Positions 23,346 through 35,064 of a stretch of 64,000 nucleotides of DNA are shown piece by piece; the first letter of the stretch is position 1; each line of letters starts with the position of its first letter. The translations under genes and the position numbers were made by a program. Source of the DNA: Incurvaria masculella (Eukaryota; Arthropoda; Insecta; Lepidoptera; Incurvariidae); NCBI GenBank assembly GCA_946894095.1, contig OX335642.1, positions 21,277,021 to 21,341,020 of the forward strand, given 5' to 3'. The notes beneath the pieces were generated by a model. The model did no database searches. It was not told the DNA's origin and worked only from the letters and a program-made list of their open reading frames with translations.

Positions 23346-24660
23346 TTTAGAACCTGTACTTAGAGTATACACCACCTATAGAGTCGAATCCTGCTTCAGA
23401 CTAATGTAAATTACAGGTAAAGTAAGCTACCAAATTATATTTTGGAGGTAGAATATGTAACATCAATGACACTTTGCTTATAACTTCATCTTAATAGTAG
23501 AAATCAGGATCTGCGGAGTCCACCCAAAATTTAGGGGTCCCCTTCCAAGCGGTATGAGCAGGGGGGCAAAATGCACATGTTTATTTTTATTCTTATTATA
23601 TATATTCCTATTAATATTATATATATTCTACGTGTATTTTTTGCGCTTATATTGCTAGTATTGTTTTTCCGTGCTGATATCAAACAGTTATATCACAGTG
23701 AGATTGCTTTAACCTTATCAGGATTTTGTCACAAAGAACATACATAATATGCATATATTAATTAATGAAAATATCTAAGCTCGTAATATCGTACCATAAT
23801 ACGAGATAGTCTTATAAATTTATCTCCGTCATTATGATACGTCGTTTATTTCGTAATTAGCTCAGTGTTAGCGAATGATCTTGATCGCCAAACGCAGTTA
23901 CATCACACGTGTGGGCCCAGCCAAGTTCAAGACGTCGGACGTGGTGCTGTCACACTTGTGAACACTTTGGACTTTGTTTCCCTTCACTTGCGCTTGTACA
24001 GGTTTTTTTTTATTACCTGCAAAGCTTTACAAAAAACCTGCTAGGCAGTGCTGCACACTAATCACGAGGCGTGTTTTAAGGAGATATGAGAACACAATAT
24101 ATTTTTTTTATATTATGCGTAATTATTATTATGCGTAACACGTAAATGTCGTTTAAAAATCAAGTAAGGAGAAACAATAAAATTACGAGTATTGTTTTCT
24201 ATTTTGTAATATGTAATAAGATACATTATTTTTGCGCATGGTTTCCAAAAGGACTTTCAACAAGAGGTTACCTCGAGGCAACACGTCAGCCCTTTAGCTA
24301 AATGGCTTGCTACATTGGATTAATGACATGTCTACGACGAGTAAGTATGTACACAACGATTGGCACGCGTAGTCTAGTCAGGGGCGAAATGCAGTCTCGT
24401 GTACTGAAACGTGTAAGGCTAAAACTGAACGCATGTGGGATTGAAGGTTTTTATGTAACTGGAATTGATACCACACTGTTATTGTACGCTTTTTGCCGTC
24501 CACTGCTGCGTCCGGGCACAAAATGAAACATTTCCAAGTGTTTCCAATATTTTTCATTTCGTCATAAATTACATTTCGCTAGCGGCATTGTGGTCTTCTA
24601 TCCAACGAGATACTTTGTGAGAAAAAATATCCACGCCAGAGGTTGCATTCTTTACATTCA

Positions 24661-24875
24661 ACTCTGAGGCTGAGATAAATAGTCGTAACAGAAACTAAAA
24701 CTAACGAAAAGTACTACTTTGTGACGTCACTTTGACACATTTTGTATGGACGAAATCTCAAAGTAATGCAAAGTGACGTCACAAAGTACTACTTTTCGTT
24801 AGTCTTAGTTTCTGTTATGACTATTTATCATAGCCTTAGTTTCGGTTACGACTGTTTATCTCAGCCTGAGTGTAT
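24661..24875. mobile_element. Foldback MITE with two full CRE palindromes
   Basis: The left arm begins CTGAGGCTGAGATAAATAGT and runs to TGACGTCAC. The right arm mirrors it and carries a tandem duplication of its outer end (TTAGTTTCTGTTATGACTAT and TTAGTTTCGGTTACGACTGT). TGACGTCA occurs at 24722-24729 and 24774-24781. Confidence 0.7.
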
Positions 24876-25829
24876 ACGTCAGAAATGGACTAAACGTCAT
24901 CCGTTCGCCATACTTCGCTTCAAAAAACAAAACTACTAATGTTTTGTTAATATTCACAAAACCTTGCTAGAGTTTCATTATATTTGCAACAATTCACATG
25001 CATCATTGAACATGTCCCATGTTTCTGCATTTATAACTAACTACATTTGAAGAATTCCAAAGACGCACATTTCGCTCTAGGTATTCTATTTATAACGAGG
25101 AAATAGTCTAAGCTAAAGCAGTAATAGCTTTCCATTATATTGTGGTTGGTAACCATTTTAATGTTTCAATGAAATCAAATGACGTATTTCTATTATTTGC
25201 AACCAAAAGGATAAATAATTCCACGGAAATATACAAACTCATTTATTTGAATGGTATGACGTCTTCTATCCGTTTCAGCTTGGGCCAAAATGCTTTCGTG
25301 ATGCTTCGTCTTGCTGTTCTCCTCTACAGGTCGCATTTCTCGCGAAATTGAGTTTTTGGAAATTTTAAATAATGTTAAAAATGTCATAAACTACTGTTTT
25401 GTAACAAGACCTAAGGTGTTATTTAATACAGTGAGAATAATAAAAGGATTTTGTTATGAGGTGAGCGGTTCAGTTTCAAACTATGCAAAAACAGACACGT
25501 GAAGTCTACAGCTCAGATAGCCACTAGTTGTATTTTTGTACTTGTTTTTGTTATTTTTTTCAATAAACGCATATGAAATAAAAACCACTGTTTACAAAAA
25601 TATTTTTGAAAATATTTACTTCACATGCATCCAGTAAAAAAGATATTATTATTTGTTCATGTTTCCGATCCAGTTCAATAAAACCGTGCAATATTATAAA
25701 GAAATGATATGATGTGAAAGTATAAATGTGTGGTATACACATATGTGTGATGAAGCACTACGAAGCTATACGCAGATGACGCGTTAAATAAATGTATGTA
25801 GGTATAATCTTAAACACTGTGTTACTAGG

Positions 25830-25985
25830 AGACATTCATTATGGTAACTCGGAGGGACTATAGGAGAATTCCAAATTATAGGTATATAGCCGGTGGTGAA
25901 ATTAGCAGACGCAATACCCGCGAATGGTATTTTTTGCTGGTTTTCGTCCAGCCGTGCAGTATATTCGCAAAGTAGTTCTTTTTAA
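25830..25985 (-). repeat. Same repeat, copy 2
   Basis: On the minus strand: GCGAATATACTGCACGGCTG, AAACCAGCAAAAAATACC, GGAATTCTCCTATAGTCCCT. Confidence 0.55.
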
Positions 25986-26344
25986 TGGGTTATTTCCTTC
26001 ACGGTTGATTAAACATACATACATATCACATTCCTTACACCTTTCACGTCCAGTTACAAAAAAAATGAAGTGAGATAACTGGACAAAGTGCCGGGGAAAC
26101 TGTTGAAATAAAATATTTAAAACTTAACGAAAGAGAATGGACAAGAAGAGCGATTAAGATTCATCTAGAATATACCACAGTACCAGTATTTCGTAAAGGT
26201 TAGGTACATAGCACCCGTAATCGTATAGCATGTTTTTAGGACTTTATGTCCATAGAGAATTTTAAGAAAGTATGAGATCTTATCTGATGACCCTCATCAC
26301 CTTGCCCTCCAGAGAAGAGGTGCAATGGTTTGAACAGACAATTA

Positions 26345-26540
26345 CTTGAAACGTTTTGACCTCTATCTCTCTAACAGAGGCTTGAAAAGTTTTAGCCTTA
26401 ACCTCGCTTTTGAAAAGTCTTGACATCTATCTCGCTCACAGAGACTTGAATCGTTTAGACCTCTACTTCGCTTATATAGTCTTGAAAGGTCTTGGCCTCT
26501 ACCTCGCTTACAGAGATTTAAACCGTTTTGAAAAGGCTCG
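26345..26540. repeat. 36-bp minisatellite, about 5.5 units
   Basis: Units begin CTTGAAA(A/C)GTTTTGACCTC at 26345, 26381 (shortened to 28 bases), 26409, 26445, 26481 and 26517 (partial). Because the period is 36, it keeps long frames open on both strands: 12-residue repeats LDLYLAYRDLNR-like on plus, and RGRGQDLSRLYK-like on minus. Neither looks like a known protein. Confidence 0.75.
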
Positions 26541-27792
26541 CACATTGATCCCCGGACTAAAGCTCGTAACCTTTAAATTGATTCTAATAATAGCACGTGG
26601 TCCAGACGATACGATTCAAGATTTGAACGAGGGCGATCTTAGAATAGTATGTGTTTCATGAATAACATACTAGACACATACGTAATGCGTTGTTTGTCGC
26701 ATCGTGTGAGGAGTCACTACGCGCCGAGGAGACAGCGGTGAAGTAAACCCTAAACAACTCTTTTAAAATGACATGGTACATGGTTTCATTGAAGCGTGCA
26801 TACGTAATATTTTAATGTTGTGTGTTATTATTCTATTCGGCATAAGAATCGTCGTCAATGCTACATACAAGGATCATGTACTTTTTAAAATCTAAAAAAA
26901 GGAATAATACGACGAAGCGCGGACAACAGCTAATCCTCCTAAATGCAAACGTCAAATTGTCATCACTGGGTAGAAAACGTTTGTAAGAATGTTACTGGCT
27001 TCTGTTCGTTCGATATCGACGGAGTTTTCGGCGCTATTTTGAAAGGGGGTGAAGGAAGATCGATATAACAAGATATTTTGGACCAAAAACGTCTTATAGA
27101 AAAGGCCGAAATTATGAAAAATTTGGTATGTGGGAAAATGCCTGAGGAAGCCTAAGGGTAACGTGATGTTTGGATGTAACATTTTGGTACGGGTATCGTA
27201 TTCACTTATCTGGATTTGGTGAATCATGCAATATTTATATTTTATTGTTTATTTAGGTTGTTGGGCATTGTGTAGTCTATCGTGTTGTGTTCACATTCTC
27301 CACCTCTATGGTTGTGTTGTGTAAAGTCAATGGACTCTCCTGCTGTGGTGTTCCAATACAGTCTAACCGATTTGTATTTTTTTTTCAGAAAAGTTATGAT
27401 GCTATCATTTGTTTCGTGCAAACTAAAGCGGCCTTCTATAATCAAACACTACCTAAGCTTTTACATTACATTCGATGTTTTGTCCGTGAGGTGTCCATGA
27501 GGTAATCCTAGCCATGGCTAGAAGCAAACATGCTGCTTCCCCAAAGGGGTAGGCACAGATGATATAGCTCCATGTGATGACAGCATACTTTCGCTTCCTC
27601 TACGGGCTCTCCAACTCGTCACAACTGCTGCACGATGGCGGATGTTCCGTACCTGACCTTTGCCATTTACTTCCCAGCTTGACCTTCAGCATTAGGGATG
27701 CGATGCAGGTGTAACGAATAGCCGTTCGTGCGGCCAACAATGTGTAGCCTCGCCTCGCCGACACGACAGTTCCGCTCGTCGCCGATGGCTTA

Positions 27793-27820
27793 TTACGTAA
27801 ACTGAGGCTCGGCTCACGTG
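27793..27820. promoter_or_regulatory. Distal D-box / E-box pair
   Basis: TTACGTAA at 27793-27800 and CACGTG at 27815-27820 are separated by 14 bases. The surrounding 27600-27900 is GC-richer than its neighbours and has no recognised gene. It is about 18 kb from the predicted vri promoter, so any link to vri is speculative. Confidence 0.25.
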
Positions 27821-28009
27821 TCTCCAGACATGTGATATTCACGACGTGTCGCTGTATACATGTGTGCTTCTGTGGATTGGGAGTTCGTGTTGGTTGATGA
27901 AACAAACAATTTAGGAGGAAAACTATACAGTTGTAACACTACGATTGTTTATTTATGAACTAGCTGCGGTGCCCGACCCCACTTGAAAAAAAAACTTTCA
28001 AACTCTCAA

Positions 28010-28253
28010 ATATAATAACAATATTTTATTTAGATTTTCACTGTTGTTCGATAGATTATTTTACGTTTACGGATAAACAGTGTTCAGCTTACTTATTTAG
28101 CTCGACGTTTCGTCCACCACGCTGTGGACATCATCAGGATTCGCGACGGAATCTGCGCAGCCGACGACCTTTAGTTCAAATCTGACTTGACGAAGCGTCA
28201 GAGGTCCTTCAGGTCGCGTCGCGAATCCTGATGATGTCCATTACGACAATGTA
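28010..28253. repeat. Repeat with TTTACGGATAAA and CATCATCAGGATTCGCGACG foldback
   Basis: The left half matches 6.55 kb (GTTTACGGATAAACAGTGTT, CAGCTTACTTATTTAGCTCG). The right half is a hairpin whose arms are CATCATCAGGATTCGCGACG and CGTCGCGAATCCTGATGATG. Confidence 0.55.
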
Positions 28254-28254
28254 G

Positions 28255-28440
28255 ACGTGTTTTGTATGTAGGCCTCCTTTGCCTTTACACATTTTTATAT
28301 ATTTTTTGTTATAGCGGCAATAGAAATACATTCATTGTTAAAATTTCAACCTATTACGGTTCATGAGATACCGACCTACAGACGGACGAACGGAAAGAGG
28401 AGGCTTAGTAATTGGGTTCCGCTGGAACCCTTTGGGTACT
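28255..28440 (+). mobile_element. GGGTTCCGTACC repeat, copy 6, truncated
   Basis: Only the part from the GTATG segment to GGCTTAGTAATTGGGTTCCG and CCTTTGGGTAC is recognisable, and the tetranucleotide run has decayed. The CCGGCCAAG end is missing. Confidence 0.6.
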
Positions 28441-28924
28441 TTAAAAAGTTGCATTGATGGTGTAACATATATTTATGCATGGGCAGGGAGCACGACACGT
28501 GCCTACGTTCCAGCCTAGAGCCCCCCCGCCCCGAGGCCACGCGCACGTGACACGCTCCACGGTCACGGGGGGTGAAGGTTGAGTCCTATTTACACAGAGC
28601 GATCACTCCACCGACCTGTTGACAGTGGCGAGCCTGTCATGCTCGTACCAAACACTTTTGGTCAGCCGATTGCACGCAGACCGATCGACCAGTTTTTTAT
28701 GTTACTGGGTAGCTAATATTGTATTTAATGGATACGACATCACCGTTATCTCATTAATTTGAGTTTATGCAACGACATCTACCCAGAAGCATAGTAATCA
28801 GATCTTGAATCAGAAAAACGTTTTGGTTTGGAAATTCCTCTAGGTATAGCAGGGCCAAACTGCTGTCACCAGAAAATTTCAACAATCATACAATGCTTCG
28901 CATACAACCCCAATACCTTGTAAG

Positions 28925-29087
28925 TAAGGAAGGGGGACCTACAGTTTTGTTCCCGTGGAACCCGAACCGCGGTCAGCCTCAATGGTCGAAATAGGTCAAC
29001 CATCTCGAACCCGACCGCGCTCCGATTTGCTTCACCTCGTTTAGCATTTGGTAATTAGCAAGGCGTCGGGCTACTGGGCTACCGAGC
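28925..29087 (-). mobile_element. 5S rRNA-derived SINE head, third copy
   Basis: On the minus strand it reads GTAGCCCAGTAGCCCGACGC, GAGCGCGGTCGGGTTCGAGA and TGGTTGACC, the same 5S-type order as the copies near 20.3 kb, ending in ACTGTAGGTCCCCCTT. The shared body is missing. Confidence 0.65.
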
Positions 29088-29227
29088 CACTACTTCGAAT
29101 TGATAATGACGAAAAAAATCTAGTCTCACTTTTTTCCCTATTTTTTTTAATCTACAAATGTGATATGCAGGTGGAATCGAATGTAAAGCAAGGAAAAATT
29201 AATTTAAGAAAGAACGCTGTAAAAAGA

Positions 29228-29359
29228 ACTTCATGAATATACTGCAAGGCTGGACTTAAACCAGGAAACATTCCTTTCGCGGGCATTGTGTCTACCAATT
29301 CCGCCACCCATAAATTCCATAATTCTCTACTGTCTCTCCGACCGTAATCAATGCCGTGC
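29228..29359 (+). repeat. Same repeat, copy 3, cut by a TTAA MITE
   Basis: TGAATATACTGCAAGGCTGG, AACCAGGAAACATTCC and ATTCTCTACTGTCTCTCCGA correspond to copies 1 and 2. The copy stops at the TTAA of the MITE at 29360. Confidence 0.55.
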
Positions 29360-29673
29360 TTAAGGTGGGCCATCCCGCTCAACTCCCCATACAAACGGGG
29401 AAAGAAGATCACGCCCATATTTCTTGTCAGAGATTCAAAATTTTGCTCAAAATAGCTTTATTTGATCGAACTAGATGTCTGATGACCGTTGGCGTTTTAC
29501 AATTGTGTTTGGTTTCTAAGTTATAAGGTCTGAAAGTTCGTTTTTTTCGCGTGTTTCTCCTCATCACGGAGCCTGTCTTTTTCTTTGAAACATTGAAGGT
29601 CCCAGAGCGCAATAGCACGGTTTTGTACTTTGCCCGCGAATGAGTTAGTGCCGCCGGGAAGGGACACCTTTTT
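29360..29673 (+). mobile_element. TTAA-flanked MITE, copy 3, internally deleted
   Basis: The left end TTAAGGTGGGCCATCCCG and right end GGAAGGGACACC are kept. About 230 internal bases are missing at the junction near 29553-29560, and the right TTAA is lost. It sits at the end of another repeat (29228-29359). Confidence 0.7.
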
Positions 29674-30009
29674 TCGAACTAAGCAATTACGTAGCTTTTT
29701 TCAACAAATCTATGCACACATTATCGTATTAAACGTAATTAACGGTTATTTGGAGCTTAAAAAATGCAGATGTAAAATAATTTAAATCGCTGGTAAAATT
29801 CATGTAGAGCATGCATATGTAGAGCTAAAGAGTAGAAGTAACCACTAAAAAAAAATTGCAGACATGTCTAAAGCTGCCACGGACGGCCTAGAAGATCAAT
29901 TACTGAGTTTTTGTTTCGCTTTTCGTGCGAGCGGAAACGAGAAAGATAGACGTTTATCGGTCGGTATAGCTGTATCGTGCGTTTGTGCTCCCGCTGCAGG
30001 GGGTCACAG

Positions 30010-30148
30010 TGGTTAATAAACTCACCGGATGAACAGTCAAGTGAGTGATTAACTCTGACGTTGAGTTGCATTACGTACCATACAAACTGGTATATTTCTC
30101 TTCACTTGACCAAATAACACGTTGTTTGACAATTACCACGGTGCGATG
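30010..30148 (+). repeat. TCTGACGTTGAGTTG repeat
   Basis: Same family as 21.24 kb: TTAATAAACTCACCGGATGA, GTGATTAACTCTGACGTTGA, CTTGACCAAATAACACGTTG. Confidence 0.55.
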
Positions 30149-30739
30149 ATAAGAACCATGCTGCGCGCGCATGCTAGGTCTATGATACGAACCAACAGTA
30201 TATATATACACAGTATAATATAGTATGCAAGCGTTAAAAGAGAATCTACATCCAAAATCCTAAGGAAAAACGACTCTACCGAGAACATTTCTTCATCTCC
30301 ATGACCGAGAACCAGTTCCGACGTCTTAAACTCGGAATGACGTCCCTGCGTTTAGTTTTCATTGCGTCAACAAACGTTCGGAAATTTACCGGAGGACAGT
30401 ATCAAAAACAATGCTTACCTATTTATAGTGCCGTCAACACACGGCTGTTTTTGCGCTCGAAGCAGCTCGGTAAGGAAATTAAAGCCATTAATTTATGTAT
30501 GTCTATTCAACGCATCCAGAATTGAAGAACGATTGTGGCAACTGAAGCTCATCCGTATAACGTTTAAGTAATAATACATACACTGTCGGAAGCGCCGGCC
30601 AGTCCGTTCGCTTTTGAATTCGCTCTTATGTTCTCGAGTTCCAACGAAACGTAAGTACTGCACAGGACGCCATTTAGTGAAACGAACATTCGATGTTGCG
30701 CCTCCTTAAGAGCGGATTCGTAAGAGAATTGACTTTAGG

Positions 30740-31312
30740 GTTCAAGCCCGGGTTGGCACTGGATGAAAAGATGGCCGAAGCGTCAATGAAAAATTGTCCG
30801 TCTTTTCCATCCAGTTCAATGTAGCCGTGCTCATAAAGGGAACGTCCTGGCATGGAACCTCATATTTTCAAAGTTCGCTTAAAAAAGTACTATCTCGAGA
30901 GTTATATCTGACCTACCTCAATATCGATCTAGTTGTTGCCTTCATTTGATGTCTATTTTTGATCTGCTTGCTCCTTGTATGCCTGATTTATGATGTTTGT
31001 TAAAATTGTGTTTCTTTTAGTTTTAAATTGTCGCATGTCTTAAATCTTAAGTAAATCTTAAGTTAATGCTTACTTCACTTATTCACCTACCTAAATTGTG
31101 TTGTTAAATATAATGGGTGGCCAGGAAGAGATTGCCTCAAGGCAATATGGTGGCCCATTAGATGAAACTAACACTTGTTCAATTATATTAAGTCTACTCT
31201 AAGAATGTATGTATAAGTTTCATCTAATAAACAGTTTATTATTATTTATTATTATTCATTCGGGAATGTGGTGTATTGGGCTAATATCATAACGGTAGTT
31301 GTGTGAAACGAC
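30740..31312 (+). mobile_element. SINE body interrupted by a LINE 3' end
   Basis: Left part 30740-30867 (GTTCAAGCCCGGGTTGGCAC to CCTGGCATGGAACCT) and right part 31258-31312 (ATTCGGGAATGTGGTGTATT) join as in uninterrupted copies. The insert has GATTGCCTCAAGGCAATATG, AATAAACAGTTTATT and a TTATT-rich tail, typical of a non-LTR retrotransposon 3' end. Confidence 0.65.
30868..31257 (+). mobile_element. Non-LTR retrotransposon 3' end inserted in a SINE
   Basis: About 390 bases, non-coding, ending in (TTATTA)-type microsatellite sequence as in CR1/Jockey-like elements. GGTGGCCAGGAAGAGATTGC is a motif recurrent in lepidopteran LINE 3' UTRs. The clade cannot be fixed without the reverse transcriptase. 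Confidence 0.5.
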
Positions 31313-31612
31313 TCGGTAGCATAGAGAGTTCCGTTCGATTGTCGATCTCCGTGGTCGGGGCACAACCCCACCCACTTTTTGCTTTATGCTAGACCATCAA
31401 GGGAGTGACCATAACAGAATTTGTGGTTATTTTAACCTATTAATTTATTTTCCTCATTTATGTTTATATACGCCGCCGATTCTGTCACAATAGACAAACC
31501 AGAGAAACACATACAGGAAACTTTATCGAGGGTCGGTTTTCCTTATTATGTATAGAAAAGCAATATTTTTTTTTTCTATAAAATTATGCTGGTTATATTA
31601 TAATGTCCAACT

Positions 31613-31785
31613 TTGCGCCGAGTGCACGAAAGGACAAAAAATAAAAATCAACGTCAACTTGTGATTATACACCTCACTTTTTTGGGACAGTATGGAAGGA
31701 ACTCCATGGGATTTACTAAAAATGACGTGTTTGAACATTGGTTAACTCAGCCGTCTCTTCGTGCAATCGGGGCTTAGATAATTAA
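31613..31785 (+). mobile_element. GCCGAGTGCACGAA foldback MITE, copy 3
   Basis: GCGCCGAGTGCACGAAAGGA starts it and CTTCGTGCAATCGGGGCTTA ends it. The core GACGTGTTTGAACATTGGTT is conserved. Confidence 0.7.
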
Positions 31786-33569
31786 GGTTAAGCAAAAATT
31801 TCACATCATAAGGAATGCACAAGAAAAGTAATATGTTACAAGGATTACAAATTACGGGATTTTTTATTACAACACCAGAAAAGATTACCGGCTACTCTCG
31901 GGTCAATTTTATTTTGGACATTCACCCGAGCAAGCCCGGTATGTAACCACAAACCTTCGCGAGTGTGTGTAGATTGATTAGTCAGTTTATAAAAATATTT
32001 TGATCTCGACAACTGCGCTACCTACCCAACTGCAGCTAATAACCATCCAGGTGAACCCTACATACAAAAAAAACGTCAAAATCGGTCAAGTCGTTTAGGA
32101 GGAGAAGAATTATGAGCACACGCTCACCGGAATCGTATGTATCTGAAGATTTATAAATCCCGACTTATCGTCAATCATCTAAATTCCTTAGAATCGTTAT
32201 ATTGTGATTGCAATGGATACAGTTAGGTTAGGTCATATAAATAATGATAAAATAAGTTAGGGTAGGATTATGTAATAAATTAAGACTCATTGACAAGAAT
32301 CCGGGATTTTGTAATGTCAGGAGTGAAATTCGTGCTCTGGAGCCAGAAATGGCACGACCAGTGATATATTTATATATTTGTTTCGGTTTTACCACCGATA
32401 TGGCTTTCACTAGTTTCACCCTCTCGCTTCTTCCTCTTCCTCTGTTTCCTTTTGACTTTGTATTTTGAATTATATTTTTTAAAGATACGGAGTCATTAAA
32501 AAACCAAATAAGCTCTTAAATATTCTATGAAATCTATACAACCTCAACAAAGTTAACGCTTGTAGTTACATGAGATACGCATTAGATTTTAGCAAAATGT
32601 TTGGGACAAAAAATCTACAATATTTGCCTAAAGGGGCTGACATGAAATGTATATTTGTAACTTATTTCTATCTGAATATCTCACACAGCGTAAACTTGAA
32701 CCAAATGTTGCATACAGTCCACTCAGCGATTGCGTTACATAATGGCTGACCTTGTCAAGTCCGTTAGCACGCCTCAGCCGTACCACAGTATTAGCGGATT
32801 ATGTAAGCGGCGCCGGGATTCCGATTCTCTGTCACCATCAAGATCTAGAGTCCATTGAATGACAGAATAGCACCAGGCCGAAGGGTGCGTATAATGTAAG
32901 TGTCGTTGCTTTCACGAAATAGACAACATGCAGCTTACTTAAACTCGAGAAGAGGAGAAAAGTAGATGTCCCACATTAGCTTTTCCATTTAATAGAATAA
33001 AATAGAGGGTATCATTACAGATACCACTAAAGTTATTTTCAAACCTATCCAATCGATCACACAATCAAAGTAAAATACAGCAATAACAACCGTAGTATTG
33101 CATAATTTCTAAGAAGCGGAATTCAACGGAAAGCAATGGTCACGTTTGCGACACACGTGGATAGAAAAATACCTTAATTACTAAGGCTATCTTGCAGCAT
33201 TCACGTGTTTTAACTGTTTCTGAATGGTTTCCCAACCTATGTAAGGTTTTGGGATTGCGTAGGAAGGAAAGGGCTCATTCTTGAACATATGTTAAAAAAT
33301 TAGCCCTAATTCCTGTAAATCATAGGAATCAAAAACCAAATCAACTTCTAAACTACTAAAGAATTAACAAACTATTTCATCATGAAAGAGTATGACTGGG
33401 TATCCAGACATTTTCTGCCTCATATAATATACCGTGCATAAAGTGGAACCGATATATTGGAATAGCAGGCCTATTCCTGAAATTCCGTAATCAGGTATCC
33501 TGAGTCACAAAACCGCTTTTGTTGCGGTTTTCAAAGAGTTCATCTTTCCGCAAAGATTACGGGGCATAG
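31786..33569. other. Intergenic, no gene seen
   Basis: A retrotransposon-tail-like AAAATCGGTCAAGTCGTTTA near 32077 and scattered TTAGG scraps near 32222 are the only marks recognised. Confidence 0.45.
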
Positions 33570-33808
33570 ATTTTTAGGGTTCCGTAGTCAAAAAACGCCG
33601 ACGGAACCCTATTACTAAGCATCCGCTGTCCGCCCGTCCGCCAGTCATAGGCCTGTTTCTCATAAGCGTAATAGATAGAATGCTCACAGTGTGTATTTCT
33701 GTTGCCGCTTTACCAAATACAAGAAACGAGATTTATTTTGGTCAAATCTTGTATAATGATACGGAACTCTTCGTGTGCGAGTCCGACTCGCACTTGGCTG
33801 GTTTTTTA
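33570..33808 (-). mobile_element. GGGTTCCGTACC repeat, copy 7
   Basis: Reverse copy from TTTTTAGGGTTCCGTAGTC to GCACTTGGCTGGTTTTTT, with internal losses and only a short CCGTCCG run. Confidence 0.8.
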
Positions 33809-34019
33809 AAATGGATGATTTTAATAGGTAATAATCATCAATAAGAAAAAACACCAATTTTATTGAACTAATGAATGTTTAAATGACAACTTCTAGTTCT
33901 ATGCTATGTAATTTTTACTGTTTGTAAAACTAAGTCCACTAAATTTGAAGTTTTCCCTAATTTGTATACTAAGTATTTAAACCAGGAGAAAAATGTTTGC
34001 TTCACATCATAGGACATCA

Positions 34020-34100
34020 ACGTAAAATCAACAGCAACATTTAAATAAACACGTCACTTTTTATGAAAAGTATGGCGGGAGTTTCATGTGGTTTTGCTGT
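34020..34100 (+). mobile_element. GCCGAGTGCACGAA foldback MITE, copy 4 (fragment)
   Basis: Only the left core (AAACACGTCACTTTTTATGA, GGCGGGAGTTTCATGTGG) remains. Confidence 0.5.
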
Positions 34101-34394
34101 TTATATCTTACAGCTAGAGTAGTTAATTTATAAATTATCTATACTATCCTGGCATTATGTTAAATCATTTATAAAATTTAGAACAAAATAATTATTGGGG
34201 CAGATTTATTAAAACAATCTAGCATTTTGTTAAATAGCTAGGAAGACTCGGATGAAGTAATAAAACACTAAGTAATCGTATACAGAATATTTAGAGGTTA
34301 TGTTTAGTTTATATCACGGCTATATAGAAAGGTCTTTTGACAAAACATTAGAGCTGCCTTTCAATCAGTGCTGTGACTGATCGAATTTTATTTC

Positions 34395-34565
34395 TTGTAC
34401 GAAGTTGAATGAATGAATAAATTCTTTATTGTGTGCATAAACAAAAATACAATTACAGAGAAAACATACAGCAAAACAACAATACTGCACAAAGGCGGAC
34501 TTATCACTAAGAGTGATTTCTTCCAGGGGTTCCTCTTTGGGGTGATGAGGAAAGGCAATAGAAAT
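34395..34565 (-). mobile_element. Non-LTR retrotransposon 3' tail
   Basis: GAATGAATAAATTCTTTATT followed by AAAGGCGGACTTATCACTAA and TTCTTCCAGGGGTTCCTC is a recurrent 3'-UTR pattern of lepidopteran LINEs read in reverse. The 116- and 78-codon minus frames here are within it. Confidence 0.5.
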
Positions 34566-35013
34566 ATCTGTAGGTAGGTGACACACCAGAATTTGAAAAG
34601 AAAAAAAAATAACTCCATAAACATACATATGCCATAATATATACATATTTATACATATAATTAAATATATTAAATATATATGATACAATACACTAATACA
34701 TATTATTATATCCACAAACCAGGATAAAAAAAACCTATTATACCTATTACGATTGATTCTAAAATCAATTTGTCAAAATCAATCAAGTTTTCTGTGCCGG
34801 CCGTGTACGCTTGAGGGTGTGTGTGAAATATGAAGTGTCGGCGACAGCGCACAGAGAATCCACCCAACAGCCAGCAGACGCCAACCAGCTAGCGCCGAGA
34901 GTAGTAAGAGGCTTTATTACCTCCTTTATTCCCAGCTGGATCCAGTACTTTAGGGTTTCCATCCGACGCATCTGGGTCTTAGGCCGCCGTCATCGGACGC
35001 CGGAGGCACGAAT

Positions 35014-35064
35014 AGGTTAGGTTAGGTCATGTTAAGGAGTAAGGTTAAGTTAGGTTAGGTAGGG
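35014..35064. repeat. Interstitial TTAGG (telomere-type) repeats
   Basis: GGTTAGGTTAGGT at 35014 and GTTAAGTTAGGTTAGGTAGGG to 35064 flank a short degenerate spacer. TTAGG is the common insect telomere unit. Similar dispersed scraps occur near 32222. Confidence 0.6.

Noticed and set aside
27600..27905. 101-codon minus frame
   Set aside because: No recognisable domain and no splice or promoter context; GC-richer stretch only.
34365..34715. 116-codon minus frame with hydrophobic stretches
   Set aside because: It overlaps a LINE 3' tail and AT-rich sequence; hydrophobicity reflects T-rich codons.
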